This document shows, piece by piece, positions 35,330 through 45,405 of a DNA stretch of 64,000 nucleotides. The notes beneath the pieces were generated by a model. The model saw nothing but the letters and a program-made list of their open reading frames with translations. It searched no databases and was not told where the DNA came from. Source of the DNA: Schistosoma mansoni (Eukaryota > Platyhelminthes > Trematoda > Strigeidida > Schistosomatidae); assembly GCF_000237925.1 (NCBI RefSeq), contig NC_031495.1, positions 17,309,749-17,373,748 of the forward strand. The letters run 5' to 3'. The translations under genes were made by a program, and so were the position numbers. Each line of letters begins with the position of its first letter. Position 1 is the first letter of the stretch.

Positions 35330-37645
35330 TCAGTAATAAGGATAGGATGTCTATTGTCCTATATTAATCCTTGCAGTTTGTTGCACCGTAGAGATCCAAT
35401 CTCGTTTTGAAAATATCAACGGAAGGTGCTAGTATTACGTGTTCTGGTAGAGAATTCCAGTAATTCACTAGGTGCGAGAAACGAAACTCCAGAAGTAAAC
35501 GATTTGATCTCGGTTTTTAAACTTTCTCCCAATGTCCTCTCAAACAGTCAGTCCCAGACGGAAGAAAATGGTAAGACATAATAATGCCAAGGTCATTGTT
35601 CAGGATACGATAAGCCAATATTAGATCACCCAGTATTCTACGGTAAGGTAACAAAAATAAGTTGAGGTGTCTCAGGGTATCTTCATAAGATAAGCCAGAT
35701 AGACCTTTCACCACTTTATTCCTTCAGCGTTGGACTCGTCCCAGCATATCCGCCTCATATTTGAGACAAGGACTCGCTGCTCAAGTCCCATATTCCAAAT
35801 GTGGTCGCACGAAAGTCGGGTATAATAACCTAAACATTTCTTCATCCAAATACTGGAAAGATCTGCGAATAGAACATAATACCCTATAGCCTTTTGCAGC
35901 AACAGCCCTACAGTCGCTGGTTGTTTTGAGATCATTGCTTAGTATGACTCCTAAATCTTCATAGTTTTTTACTTCGGGTAACACAAATCCACATATTGTG
36001 TAGTAATACGAATCATCGTAGTTATTTAGTCGCATCACCACACTCTTGTTAGGATTCACTTCCAGTGATCACCTGTCAATCCATACCACAATGAGTTGAA
36101 ATCATCCTGTAATACTATTTTGTCTGACATGCTGTATATGGGTCTCCAATCCTTTAAGTCATCGGAGAAGAGTAGGACGGATGACTTAGCTACAATTGGT
36201 AATTCATTTACATGAGGTAAAAAGAGAAGAAGGCCGCGGATTGTGTCTTGAGGAACCCAACTTTTTACAGGTTCCCACGGTGAGAGAGCTCTATTTGCTC
36301 TTACCCTTTGTCTCCTTTCATGGAGAAAGTCACTTATCCAGTCTATGACCGTATAATGTATCCCAAGAGTTTCTAGTTTTAATTTAAGACCTTATCAAAG
36401 GCTTTACTTAGATCTATGAAAATCACATTCACAGGAGTATCTCGATCTTTTGCCTCAGCCCAATCTTCTCTTGCAATGAGAAGAGTCGTCAAACATGATA
36501 GGTCTTGCCGAAAACTGTGTTGTTCCCTGGATAAAAGATCATGTCCTTCCACATAGTTTATAACAGCCATCCTAATAATTTTTCCATCAGTTTTACAACT
36601 GCACTGGTTAAACCAACTGGTCGATGGTGACTAACTAAACCTCTGCTCTCAGCCTTATATACCGGACCAATTATCGCATCTTTCCAGTCTCTGGACAATC
36701 TGGACTGCCTCAGGGACATATCAAGCAGTATCGCTAAAGATCCAGCAATAACATCTGATAGAGCTTTCATAATCCTAGGGTGGATATCATCAGGGCCACA
36801 GGACTTATCAGGTTTGAGATGCTGAAGTAGTCTTAAAGCAGTACCTTTCTCAATAACTATAGGGTTCATTAACAAGCCGCCACAATCACAATTAATGGGT
36901 GGTCGTTCCTCATTACTAATAGAAAATGCTTTACTGAAATATTCCGATAAAGCTTCAGCTTTTTCGATATCATTTCTTGCCAATATTAAAAGATTTTCTT
37001 GTACCAAAAGTGATGGGGTTTCATCGTTTCTCTGAGTTCGCCTCTTTATACATGAGAATAACCGTCTTGGACTATATTTACAATCCCTAACCAATTGTTT
37101 TTCATATGACCGTCTAGTCTTAACAAACGAACGCCTTACAAGGATTCCTAATCTTACGATAACTGGATCTGTACTGTTCTAAGACAACAGATATGAACAT
37201 ATTCCAGTGCTTTTTCCTACGTCTAAGAAATTTCTCAATTTTTTTAGTTATCCATGGGGAACTATTATTCGGTCTACGTGGCACCAGGTATGGAGTGAAT
37301 GAGGACGTGACTGAGATAAACTTGCCGTTAAATATAGATCATGCTTCTTCAACTGATGAGCTAGTATCTACTGATCAGTCCGTCTTGGCAGCACAATCCT
37401 GAATGGCTGATTTGTCAGCTCTCGATTGATTTGGGTAAAGCTTAACGTGATCGTATATCATGTCACTAGCTCTAAATGTGAATGATAAAACAGCGTGATC
37501 GTTATTCACTAACGGTGGAAGAATATTTAGGTTGGTTATATCCTCAGTCGCATGAATGATTACCAAGTACAACAGAGAAGAACCTTGGTTTACACTAAAA
37601 CATGTGCTTTGAGATACATGCTGCACTAAAACGTGCACCATTACT
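35330..37645 (-). mobile_element. CR1-type LINE remnant (copy H)
   Basis: Minus-strand CR1-clade LINE. Pieces in element order: endonuclease end at 37641-37375 (LVNNDHAVLSFTF), reverse transcriptase at 37094-36558 (HLKPDKSCGPDDIHPRIMK, ESRGLVSHHRPVGLTSAVVK), 36570-36379 (FIDLSKAFDKV), 36059-35781 (NYEDLGVILSNDLK, FVRPHLEYGT), then 35714-35517. It is 5'-truncated and carries several frame breaks. Its 3' end lies about 140 bp from the VMP1 start codon, on the same strand, so it forms the immediate upstream flank of VMP1. It is diverged from copies I and G, so it is a separate subfamily. Confidence 0.87.
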
Positions 37646-37650
37646 GTTGA

Positions 37651-37883
37651 GGTGTGGTCTACTCATATTCATATAAGTAGTATATGGTGATGGTTAGACA
37701 GAGAATGTATTTTGACAGAAGACTGATAAGGAAGGAACTGAAATGAAGTGCAATTGGTAGGAAAATGCACAAACAATGAAATAAGGGAAGATGGATTGAC
37801 ATTTACAGAAGGAACAGATAAGAGTGAGACAATTCTTTGATAGTTTGCAAATTAACTGTTTGCTGTATGATTATCAGAACCTA
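37651..37883. repeat. Dispersed repeat R, copy 1
   Basis: About 230 bp (ggtgtggtctactcatatt ... tgattatcagaacctag) similar to 49828-50072 and 56587-56831, roughly 75-80 percent by eye. It lies between CR1 copy H and the broken end of the ankyrin exon; the homology to the other R copies and the homology to the ankyrin exon meet at 37883 with a shared ctag. Class unknown. Confidence 0.75.
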
Positions 37884-38547
37884 GTGCTGTCCACCCGTCT
37901 GCATTTATAGAAGTAATATCAGCACCCCAATCGAGTAACAAAGACACAATTGCGGCGTTATTGTTATAGGCTGCGAACATTAATGCAGTATTGCACAGCT
38001 CGTCAGATAGATCTACTGGGCATCCAGCTTTGAGCAAGTAAAGAACCACATCAAAGTGACCGCGGCTAGCAGCTAAGAGCAGTCCTGTCTCTCCGTTATC
38101 TCCAGATAGAATGATATTTGCACCATAGAAAACGAGTAACTCCACTGCAGCTTTCTGTCCATTAGCACAAGCCCATAACAGTGGCGTAAATCCCTGCAAA
38201 TTAAATAACAGAGCATATTAACAACAAGTAGTCATCAAAGCATGTACTTGTATCGATATTTACACCACTAAAATATGGACTCTTGAATAGCTTGTAATAA
38301 AATAACACCAAACTTTGTTGGATAAAGTGGACTTATTTTGCGTTGTTTTTAAATCCTCCGCATACACATTAGTTGTGTAAACAAGGTGTTTTAAGAATGT
38401 ACCATCGTGGGAAACAAATCCATTTTACTGACAGAAATAAACACGTGCACGATTGTGGAGTGAATAATTGATTAATTTTACTGGCGAAATAATATACTTT
38501 GTTTTTTTCCACGATGCTGAATTTGTAAAACATCTCATTATTAATTC

Positions 38548-38682
38548 CGTTTGAAATGGTCTGAATTATCCCGCCGTCGATATTTTTGACGAAAATTTGG
38601 TCAATCTTGGTTGGTATATGGGTATTCTGATTGAATTTCCGTCAAAAATATCGGCGACAATATAGTTCAAACCATTTCAAAT
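38548..38682. repeat. Fold-back (hairpin) element in the ankyrin gene intron
   Basis: Two roughly 55-nt arms, about 80 percent complementary by eye, around a loop of some 20-25 nt: tttgaaatggtctgaatt ... gatatttttgacg on the left and the reverse complement ending accatttcaaatt on the right. Also present in the inverted copy at about 60021-60155. It could be a small non-autonomous DNA element; no flanking duplication was identified. Confidence 0.65.
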
Positions 38683-38714
38683 TAAATTCAATCTTATACA
38701 CTTTGCACAAGTGA

Positions 38715-38800
38715 ATAGCTATCAGTAGCTTAGTGGTGGCGTTTTAAAGCAAACGGTACTGGGTCCGAGTCCCGAAGTGAATATTAACTCTGGGACGGAC
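38715..38800 (+). repeat. tRNA-like (A box/B box) SINE-type element
   Basis: TAGCTTAGTGG at 38726-38736 fits the RNA polymerase III A box and GGTCCGAGTCC at 38762-38772 fits the B box with one change. The spacing of about 36 nt is right for a tRNA-derived promoter. No cloverleaf with a proper acceptor stem is evident, so I read it as a tRNA-derived SINE head rather than a tRNA gene. Its mirror copy lies at about 59931-59977. Confidence 0.55.
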
Positions 38801-40384
38801 GTACAACTTGCTGACGATTCATAAACAGCGCGAAACGCGAGCTGTAAACTTAACTGTTAGCCACATTCTATCTTGTCAATGACATCTCATATAGTTGGTG
38901 ATCACGCGGAAAATTTAGAAAATGCTAAAACAAATCCCTTTTCCCGAACAATCTTCATTCTTTAGAAACTTTCTCCGTGTATTTTAACATTTTTCATCCA
39001 GAATTCTTACTTAGTAACGCAAATATTTATCCACTTTACAGTTTCTCCATACTAATAGTTATTCCAATAGTCCTCATTAGTATGATATCGGTTAAAAATA
39101 ATAACTATCGTTTCCAGATTGTAAGCAGCTGACGAGAATCCACGAAATAAATGAATTCACCTTATTCTGCTACATTTGTCCTTGCTTTATTCGACTTTAT
39201 TTAACAATGTTTGTCGTGATCGCTTCATAAAAATTTATCTAAAAAACTAACCCATGAGATTTCTAAATGATTTACTTTAGTCACTTTTGACAAATAAACT
39301 GGTACCGACGGGCAGGCATTCGAAAGACAAAGGTCATCCAGAGACCTGTGGGAAAACATAAACCCATATTTACTGTTAAGACCCGTTAGTAAGGGAACTT
39401 CAGAATAAACCCTTCGGTTTGTAAGGGTTTAAATCAAATCTCTGCTTGAGGAAGAATCTTTGTTTTAAATTATTCAGACCGAAAAGTTGGGGATTTGCCA
39501 CCAAGTTTTAAAACAACTGCATTTAACTTCGTCAGTTGGAAGGTCTTGTGACATTGTCTTTCGTTGGTATAGGTGTCGAAAAGCAAACTCATTCTGATAA
39601 AGGACTTTTACTACACTGTTGATGGTCAGGTCTGAGCTTGCGAAGAGCTGCCCTATCTGAATATGTTGCGTTAGGATTTTTTATCACAATTGTTTATTTC
39701 TCACAAACTCCTACTTTGTCATATATATACTTCTAGTGGCGACAATTTTTTCATCTCACTCCATGAATCTATCTCTACTGAAATACAATCTCGTCGACTT
39801 GGATTGTCAAAACACATCCCTATCAAAGGATTCGAATGAGCAACTAGTATACGAATTCTGCCATTTGGAAAGTACTGGTATTTTGCAGTTGGCCAAGACT
39901 TTCCATGTCAATTTATTAGAATTGATGGCTAAAACCCCAGAAAACCTATAAAATAAGTACAGGAAAGTAAATATAACAAGTACTTATCCGTTAAATGACT
40001 GTAAATTAACTACACCATGTAAACGTTATCGCGAAATGTACTTGGAACTGTCATTTGAATCGAGCTTTAAATCCATTGAATGGATGATAGTAGTCGGATT
40101 CTAGGTATATGAAATAATCTAAGTATACCTATATCAAAGGAAACGGTACCAAACTTTTTCGAAACACTTGCTGAAAAATACAGTAGGTATGTGCAAATAG
40201 ATGCATTACTGTAATAAATGCTAATTGAACTTAGAATACGTGTAAGGCGACTCATTGGAAAAATCTAAACACAGTCCATTTGGGAACGTAGAACAGGACA
40301 TACTTCGAACCGTCCGCTTAGTTTGTTGGTCTCATGGCGTGGCTAAACCGACATTGACAACAATACTAAAAACTGTTGATAGAA

Positions 40385-40409
40385 GTATATATATATATAT
40401 ATATATATA
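40385..40409. repeat. (TA)n microsatellite in ankyrin gene intron
   Basis: About 24 bp here against about 28 bp in the inverted copy (58290-58317). It is one of the few length differences between the two copies. Confidence 0.85.
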
Positions 40410-41577
40410 CTCTTGGTACATAAGCCATAATATTGAAGCGAACACAAAATAATCCACTTAATAACTCTGTCAAGATCTCTTTTATGATTTTATTGAACTG
40501 TGGTGGACAGAATACTGTACCTTTTAACTACTCAGAAAAACTGTTGGTTAGTAACAATTAAACTCAGAGTTTGACGAAAAAGATGTAGATGATAGTATTA
40601 ATTTTAAGAAGCTTCTTTAGGTGCATGTACTAGTCTATCACATATTTACGTAGGTTGCATTACTTTGATACTAACCTGGTTATCTGGGATATCTAGATTG
40701 AAGTTCCGACTTTCTATTTCCCTTTGAAGCAACAACAGCTCACCCTGAGCAGCCATTTGAAAAAATGTTAGGTCTTTCGATTCTGTTGGAGCAAGTGTTT
40801 GAACATTTCTTCGCTGCACATTAGTTAGTAAGGTAGAGATTTTATTTGGCGACCGACCACAAGGTCTGTTGAACTCGGCTTTTGATAAAAAATCGGGTGG
40901 AGGTACAATTGACCGAAACGACATTTCTGTTAATCAAGCCATCAGAAATGTTACACGTAGTAAGACTGAACGGCGGTTTTCCGACTACTTCTAACTGAAC
41001 GTAAATAAAACAAGTAATATCATTAAACAATCTTCAGAAATTAGTGCACCAACCTGAGTTACTGGGATTTAAATACATACTAACCATTAGTAGCACTTCA
41101 GTGGATAACCTGAAAAAATTACGATACCATGAGTGCAGAATTAGACGTGTTTTGCCATTGGGACCTTTACTTAACTGGCTACTTCAAACGAGTCTGGGCA
41201 TGGTGTTGCTTAGATAGTACGTTACTTGGGTTCCAACCATTAAGTCCCAGGTTTGAACCCCGTTTCGATCTATTTGTAACCCGACGCTACATCAGCAATC
41301 GTGTGCGACTTTATGTTGGGTATACGAACCTGTTAACTAAATCAGAATAATTAACGAGCAATATGTTGACAGTCTTTGTTTAGAAAAGCTTTTATATGCG
41401 CTGAAGCCAAAAGTACTTCAATAAGACTCAATACCGTCTAGTAGCTCGAACACAATCCTCGTCAAAGTTTTGAGTTTGACCCCGGTAAAGAAATAAGGAT
41501 GTAAAGAGCTGACTAGCTTGTGAGTCGAGCATAACACATGAATATACAAGCCTTTTTAATTGCTGGTGGTGGCGTGA

Positions 41578-42384
41578 GTGGTGAGATCAATTCATATATT
41601 GAAAGCTAGAGTGGCTTATGCCAGTCTGGGCCATCTTTGGCGCCTTCGTGATGTTAGTCTGTCTGTAAAGGGTCGGACCTACAACGCGTCGGTGAGAGCA
41701 GTTTTCCTCTATGCTTCTGAACCCTGGCCTCTCCGAGTTGACGATGTTAAGCAACTCTGTGTTTGGTCGTCGTTTTACCCGACGGATTGCTGACATCCAG
41801 TGGCAGCATCATGTTAGTAATGCAAAGGTTCGGCATCTTGTGTTCGGGCACAGAGATGGTAATTCGATTGGTGTCATCGTCTTGAAACATCAACTTCAGT
41901 GGCTTGGACATGTACTACGAATGTCGTCCCAGAGAATTCAACATCGTATACGATTCGGAGACTCTGGGACTGGTTGGAAAAAGCAGAGAGATGGTCAGTG
42001 TATGACATGATGTCGTGGTATGAAAGAAAGCTGTACAGAACTGGATTCTGTTAGTCCTTCACGACTTCCTGGTTGGGGTCCTACAGATGGTGCAACACAG
42101 TGGCTAGAGACGTTATCAGATATGGCTTAGAATAGAAGTCAGTGGCCAACCCGTTGTAACTTTGTTTACTGAAAGCATGTTTTTTTGGCTGCACCTTTGG
42201 TAACTGAACTGTTTCTCCAATTATTATTATCTCACTATCATACACTAATTTCTGTTCGTTATTGTTCTCCTTTTTCTTATACGCACTTTACATTCTCTAC
42301 CCCTTCCGTCACATTCTCATTGTTATTGTATGGCGCATATGTCCCCCTTGTGCCAATATTTATATTTATATAAACAAATAAATT
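41578..42384 (+). mobile_element. RTE-type LINE 3' end (SR3/Perere-like), broken
   Basis: Plus-strand remnant. Translation in shifting frames gives KARVAYASLGHLWRLRDVSLS, VRAVFLYASEPWPLRVDD, RRFTRRIADIQWQHHVSNAKVRHLVFG and HQLQWLGHVLRMSSQRIQHR, the C-terminal part of SR3/Perere-type LINEs after the reverse transcriptase. It ends with ..ttgtgccaatatttatatt and an A-rich tail (aacaaataaat). 5'-truncated with at least two frame breaks. The tail resembles that of the repeat at 32640-33175. Confidence 0.78.
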
Positions 42385-43506
42385 CTAATTTTTAATTTAT
42401 CAAGTCCCCAAAGTCTACATTTGGAAGTACACATCTGGATTAAACACTACGTATTAAACTGGTTGATAGTTATAAACGATTTATACCAAAAAGTATAATG
42501 ACTGTCAAACTTGTTGAGCTCAGATCATAGAAATAGTATAAACCGAGCCAACAATATTTTGATTAGATGAAGATATTCTAGGTGGTTTTACATCGAGGGA
42601 CAAGCTCTGAATACTTGAATACTACAAGATGGCGAGGTAAGATTCTCTGAGGTATGACACCATATGATCAACATGGTCAAAGATATGATGGTGGTTAGAG
42701 GGATTAAGGTAAGACGAGAAAATGAAACTTCAGAAGCTAATCTCTGGGGATCAGTATTTATATTTTCAACATTCAGGTAATCGTATTTTTACACTGCCCT
42801 CATCATAAGCTTTTGTCTAACTCACTAACCATTGTAACATCTTTTGTCGTCCGTCAGTAAACTAATTATGAGCGTATTACCCAATTCTTCTTACCGTATA
42901 CAGTAGTCATGTTAAAGAACTCAGTGCGTATAAACAGAAAATTGTTACGAAAGGATTACATATTGACAAATATTGTGATGCACTAATGAAAAACGAGACT
43001 ACCAGGCAAATTAGATAACCTACAGGTACAAATGATATTATGGTGAAAAATATATTCATATTTTTCCTACTTCATATGGGAAAAACCTGGTCATCTCCGA
43101 GCATTTACAACTGCAACACAGGTAAGCCTGATCAGTATGACAATAAAAACTTGTTACGACAAACAGGGAGACCCGGCTTTCAGTTACACTTTCGGTTTAA
43201 AATAGTGGCAGTACTATTCAGAACGAAAGTGGTGAGGTTTTAAACCTGAACTCCAATCGTCGAAATTCGAATGCTCCATGAAGAAACTGGCATATTTGGG
43301 GAAATGAGCACGCTAGAAATTGTCGTTACAATCACTTCGACTGAGAAAAGTAGTTACTGGATATATTTGTAGAGGTAATCTCAACTTATTTCCTAAAAAT
43401 AACTGAATTCAACCTCCGGAACACCCCTTGAACTTTCCTAGGGTGTTCATAAATAATACGTCACTTTTATAAATAACAGAGTTAAATTTTACCTAATAAT
43501 GGCTTA
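42385..43506. other. Unassigned stretch upstream of the Merlin element
   Basis: No gene or repeat that I can support. It is probably intergenic DNA 5' of the truncated ankyrin gene. Confidence 0.4.
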
Positions 43507-44618
43507 GGTAGGATTAAACTATACTGCCGAGCCAATCAGAAGCTTTCGCGGGTTTTCAAGGTCACAGCGCTAATTTCGTTTCGAAATGCTTACGTACGAC
43601 CGTTTTACAGCGGATTTTAACGAAGACGTTATAATTGAGCGTCTACAAGAGAAAGGATTGTTGAGAAGTTCATATACTTGTGACTGTGGTAGTGAAATGA
43701 CCATTGTACAGTGTGCAACCTGCCGTGATGATGTTATCTTTCGATGTTCTTCATGTTGGAAGAGAAAGTCAGCTCGAGCAGGAACTTTCTTCGCTCGATC
43801 GAAATTAAGGTTAAGGCAGATTATGATCCTTGTTGCCAATTGGATAATAAAAGCACCAGTTACACTCGCGGCCACATTTGCCGATGTAAGTGGCGTTTCG
43901 GCAGTTCAGTGGTACGAGTATTGCCGAGAAATATGTGCTACAAAATTGACAAGCGTACACGAATCATATGGAGGAGTTGGGAGGATCGTTGAAATAGATG
44001 AAACAGTTGTAAGGAAACGCAAATTCAACCGTGGCCGCAGTATCAAAGAAGATTGGGTAAGTACCTCTTCCATAAATATACCTCACAGGTCCTTGGAATC
44101 TATGATAGATCACTAGGAAAAGGACATTTCCAAAGAGTCAGGAACCGAAAGGCACCGACAGTAATACCGATTATACAACAATACGTGCTGCCGGGAACTA
44201 CGGTATATACGGACGATTGGAGAGCCTATAGGTGCCTAAGTAGACTGGGCTACGTGCATGAGGTTGTTGTACACAAGCGTCATTTTGTAGACCCTACAAC
44301 TGGGGTCCACACTAATAACATTGAAGGTATGTGGTCGAGGCTCAAAGCATTTTTGAGACCTTATTATAGTTCCAGAGGTCGACTACTATGGAGCCACATG
44401 GATGAGTTCCTGTATCGGATGCATTATGATTTTAAAACTTCTGAACCAATATCTAACCTTGATAAGTTTTTAAGTCATGTAAGAGAACAATATCCCCTCT
44501 AATTTTTGAGTTTTGTATAATATATTTTTACTGTATACTAACTGTCTTCTGATTGGCTAATATTTCTCAAGGTCATTTAAGATTCGTTCAAAGGTCGGCA
44601 GCATAGTTTAATCCTACC
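43507..44618 (+). mobile_element. Merlin DNA transposon, apparently complete
   Basis: A cut-and-paste transposon of the Merlin/IS1016 (IS1595-related) superfamily, 1112 bp. Terminal inverted repeats of 24 bp lie at 43507-43530 and 44595-44618, differing at one base (ggtaggattaaactat at the left end). Inside them a further pair, gccaatcagaag (43531-43542) and its complement near 44549-44560, is also inverted. The element encloses a full two-exon transposase. The flanks (aatggctta and gagtaatca) do not show an evident 8-9 bp target duplication, so the insertion may be old at its edges or one flank may have changed. Merlin elements are known from schistosomes. Confidence 0.93.
43586..44502 (+). 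CDS. Merlin transposase (ISXO2-like DDE), 294 aa, two exons
   Basis: Exons 43586-44056 and 44089-44502 are separated by a 32-bp intron (gtaagt ... ctcacag, phase 0). Reading through the join gives EDWVLGIYDRSLGKGHF, the expected core of the family; without splicing the frame closes at 44116. Residues 32-57 hold six cysteines (CDC, CATC, CSSC) as an N-terminal zinc ribbon. Catalytic residues visible: Asp138 in VEIDETVV, Asp199 in TDDWRAY and Glu236 in NNIEGMWS. RNRKAPTVIPII lies between the first two blocks. Length is normal for Merlin (about 270-300 aa). The start is the first ATG after the terminal repeat, 79 bp in. No stop or frame break inside the exons, so this copy could encode an active enzyme. 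A minus-strand frame at 43570-43875 is a shadow. Confidence 0.93.
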
Positions 44619-44731
44619 GAGTAATCAGATAAACCACTCACGATATGGAGGTCTTATCCACCAAATATCAGCAATAGAAATACCGGGATTTACTTCGACT
44701 TACTGAGACAAATAAAATACTATACATGCAA

Positions 44732-45355
44732 AACCATAGGTTTTATAGCATAATTTGCCATAAGTAAAACTCTTAGTACTAATCCTACTGGCTGAGTTGT
44801 TGCCTGCTTGTAGAAACTGCGATTTCGCAAAAACTGTAGAAAACTAGGTTTGACCACCCCCGTCTTCCGTGATACTCACGACTGTATTGACAAACGCGAT
44901 GCACGCACGAAACAAAGGGCAAATACATTCGAACTCTCAACTAATATTCTTAGATGTAATGTGAAGATGTAGTTACTAGTAATTAGAGACTAGACGTTGG
45001 TTTTTTTTATCTGGTCTCACGGAAAAGTACATATAACAATAGTAAGATTCAGTCACATAACAGGATTACTCATGGTATTTCATTTAATTGATGTGGAACA
45101 CTAACGGATCTACACCTAGTCCAAATCTACTACGAATTGTTTGATCGTGAGCATGTCCTGTATAAGTCAAAGACTTTAAATGATCTATCACATCTGCCCT
45201 CTGGCTATGTGTTGCAAACGATTGTTAATTGATTTGGTTCTTACAGATAGAGATTGAATTGGCTTTTGATAGGGGCAATCTTACCGATTCTCAAGTACTT
45301 AGCATTTGCATCCGCAAGCCGTTTAATATTAAATTACTAACGAAGCTACAGCGGA
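44732..45355 (+). repeat. Segmental repeat X, copy 1
   Basis: 624 bp matching 57090-57713 with no length change and about six base differences. Its first 497 bp also match 50331-50827. The repeat begins exactly where CR1 copy I's 5' end stops on its other side (50330/50331). It carries exon-like coding pieces (see 45120-45405). It continues to the right into 45356-45639, but whether that part is also repeated cannot be seen because the other copy runs into the gap. Confidence 0.9.
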
Positions 45356-45405
45356 TCCAAATCTACTACGAATTGTTTGATCGTGAACATGTTCTGTATA
45401 AATAA
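45120..45405 (+). pseudogene. Scrambled exon pair of an unidentified host gene
   Basis: Two coding-like pieces. 45120-45232 (acceptor ..acacctag) encodes IQIYYELFDREHVLYK (its first base supplied by the previous exon) followed by SKTLNDLSHLPSGYVLQTIV and a TGA. 45247-45405 (acceptor ..ttcttacag) encodes IEIELAFDRGNLTDSQVLSI, then KPFNIKLLTKLQR and then IQIYYELFDREHVLYK and TAA. The tail of the second repeats the head of the first (45356-45400 against 45120-45164), joined straight after CAGCGGA as if spliced. Protein order suggests the 45247 exon should precede the 45120 exon, so the genomic order is rearranged. The family is not recognised. Copies in repeat X lie at 50715-50827 (first piece, truncated) and about 57478-57713. 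Confidence 0.5.

Larger units (their letters stand above)
37884..40924 (-). pseudogene. RFXANK/ANKRA2: RFXANK/ANKRA2-like ankyrin gene, 3'-truncated copy
   Basis: Host ankyrin adaptor gene reading minus. Exon 40924-40676 starts MSFRSIVPPPDF and ends FFQMAAQGELLLLQREIES...DNQ with donor CAG|gttagt. After a 2.5-kb intron, exon 2 starts at 38193 (acceptor ..aatttgcag) with GFTPLLWACANGQKAAVELL and three ankyrin repeats. The order and wording match RFXANK/ANKRA2 (QLAAQGEL, then DERGFTPLIWA). These proteins bind, through their ankyrin groove, RFX factors at MHC-type promoters or megalin and class IIa deacetylases in vertebrates; the worm role is unknown. At 37883 the exon stops in repeat R, losing the final repeat and the IIEKHIL helix that the copy at 60510-60902 keeps. 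A short read-through tail (GSDNHTANS) follows. It may be a duplicate or an assembly chimera; exon 1 is complete only here. Confidence 0.8.

Noticed and set aside
39736-39951. 71-codon frame in the ankyrin gene intron (mirror at 58752-58967)
   Set aside because: Identical in both copies only because the whole region is duplicated; lies antisense in an intron with no known domain.
41190-41300. Second tRNA-like element (B-box-like GGTTTGAACCC)
   Set aside because: No convincing A box at the right distance and no cloverleaf.
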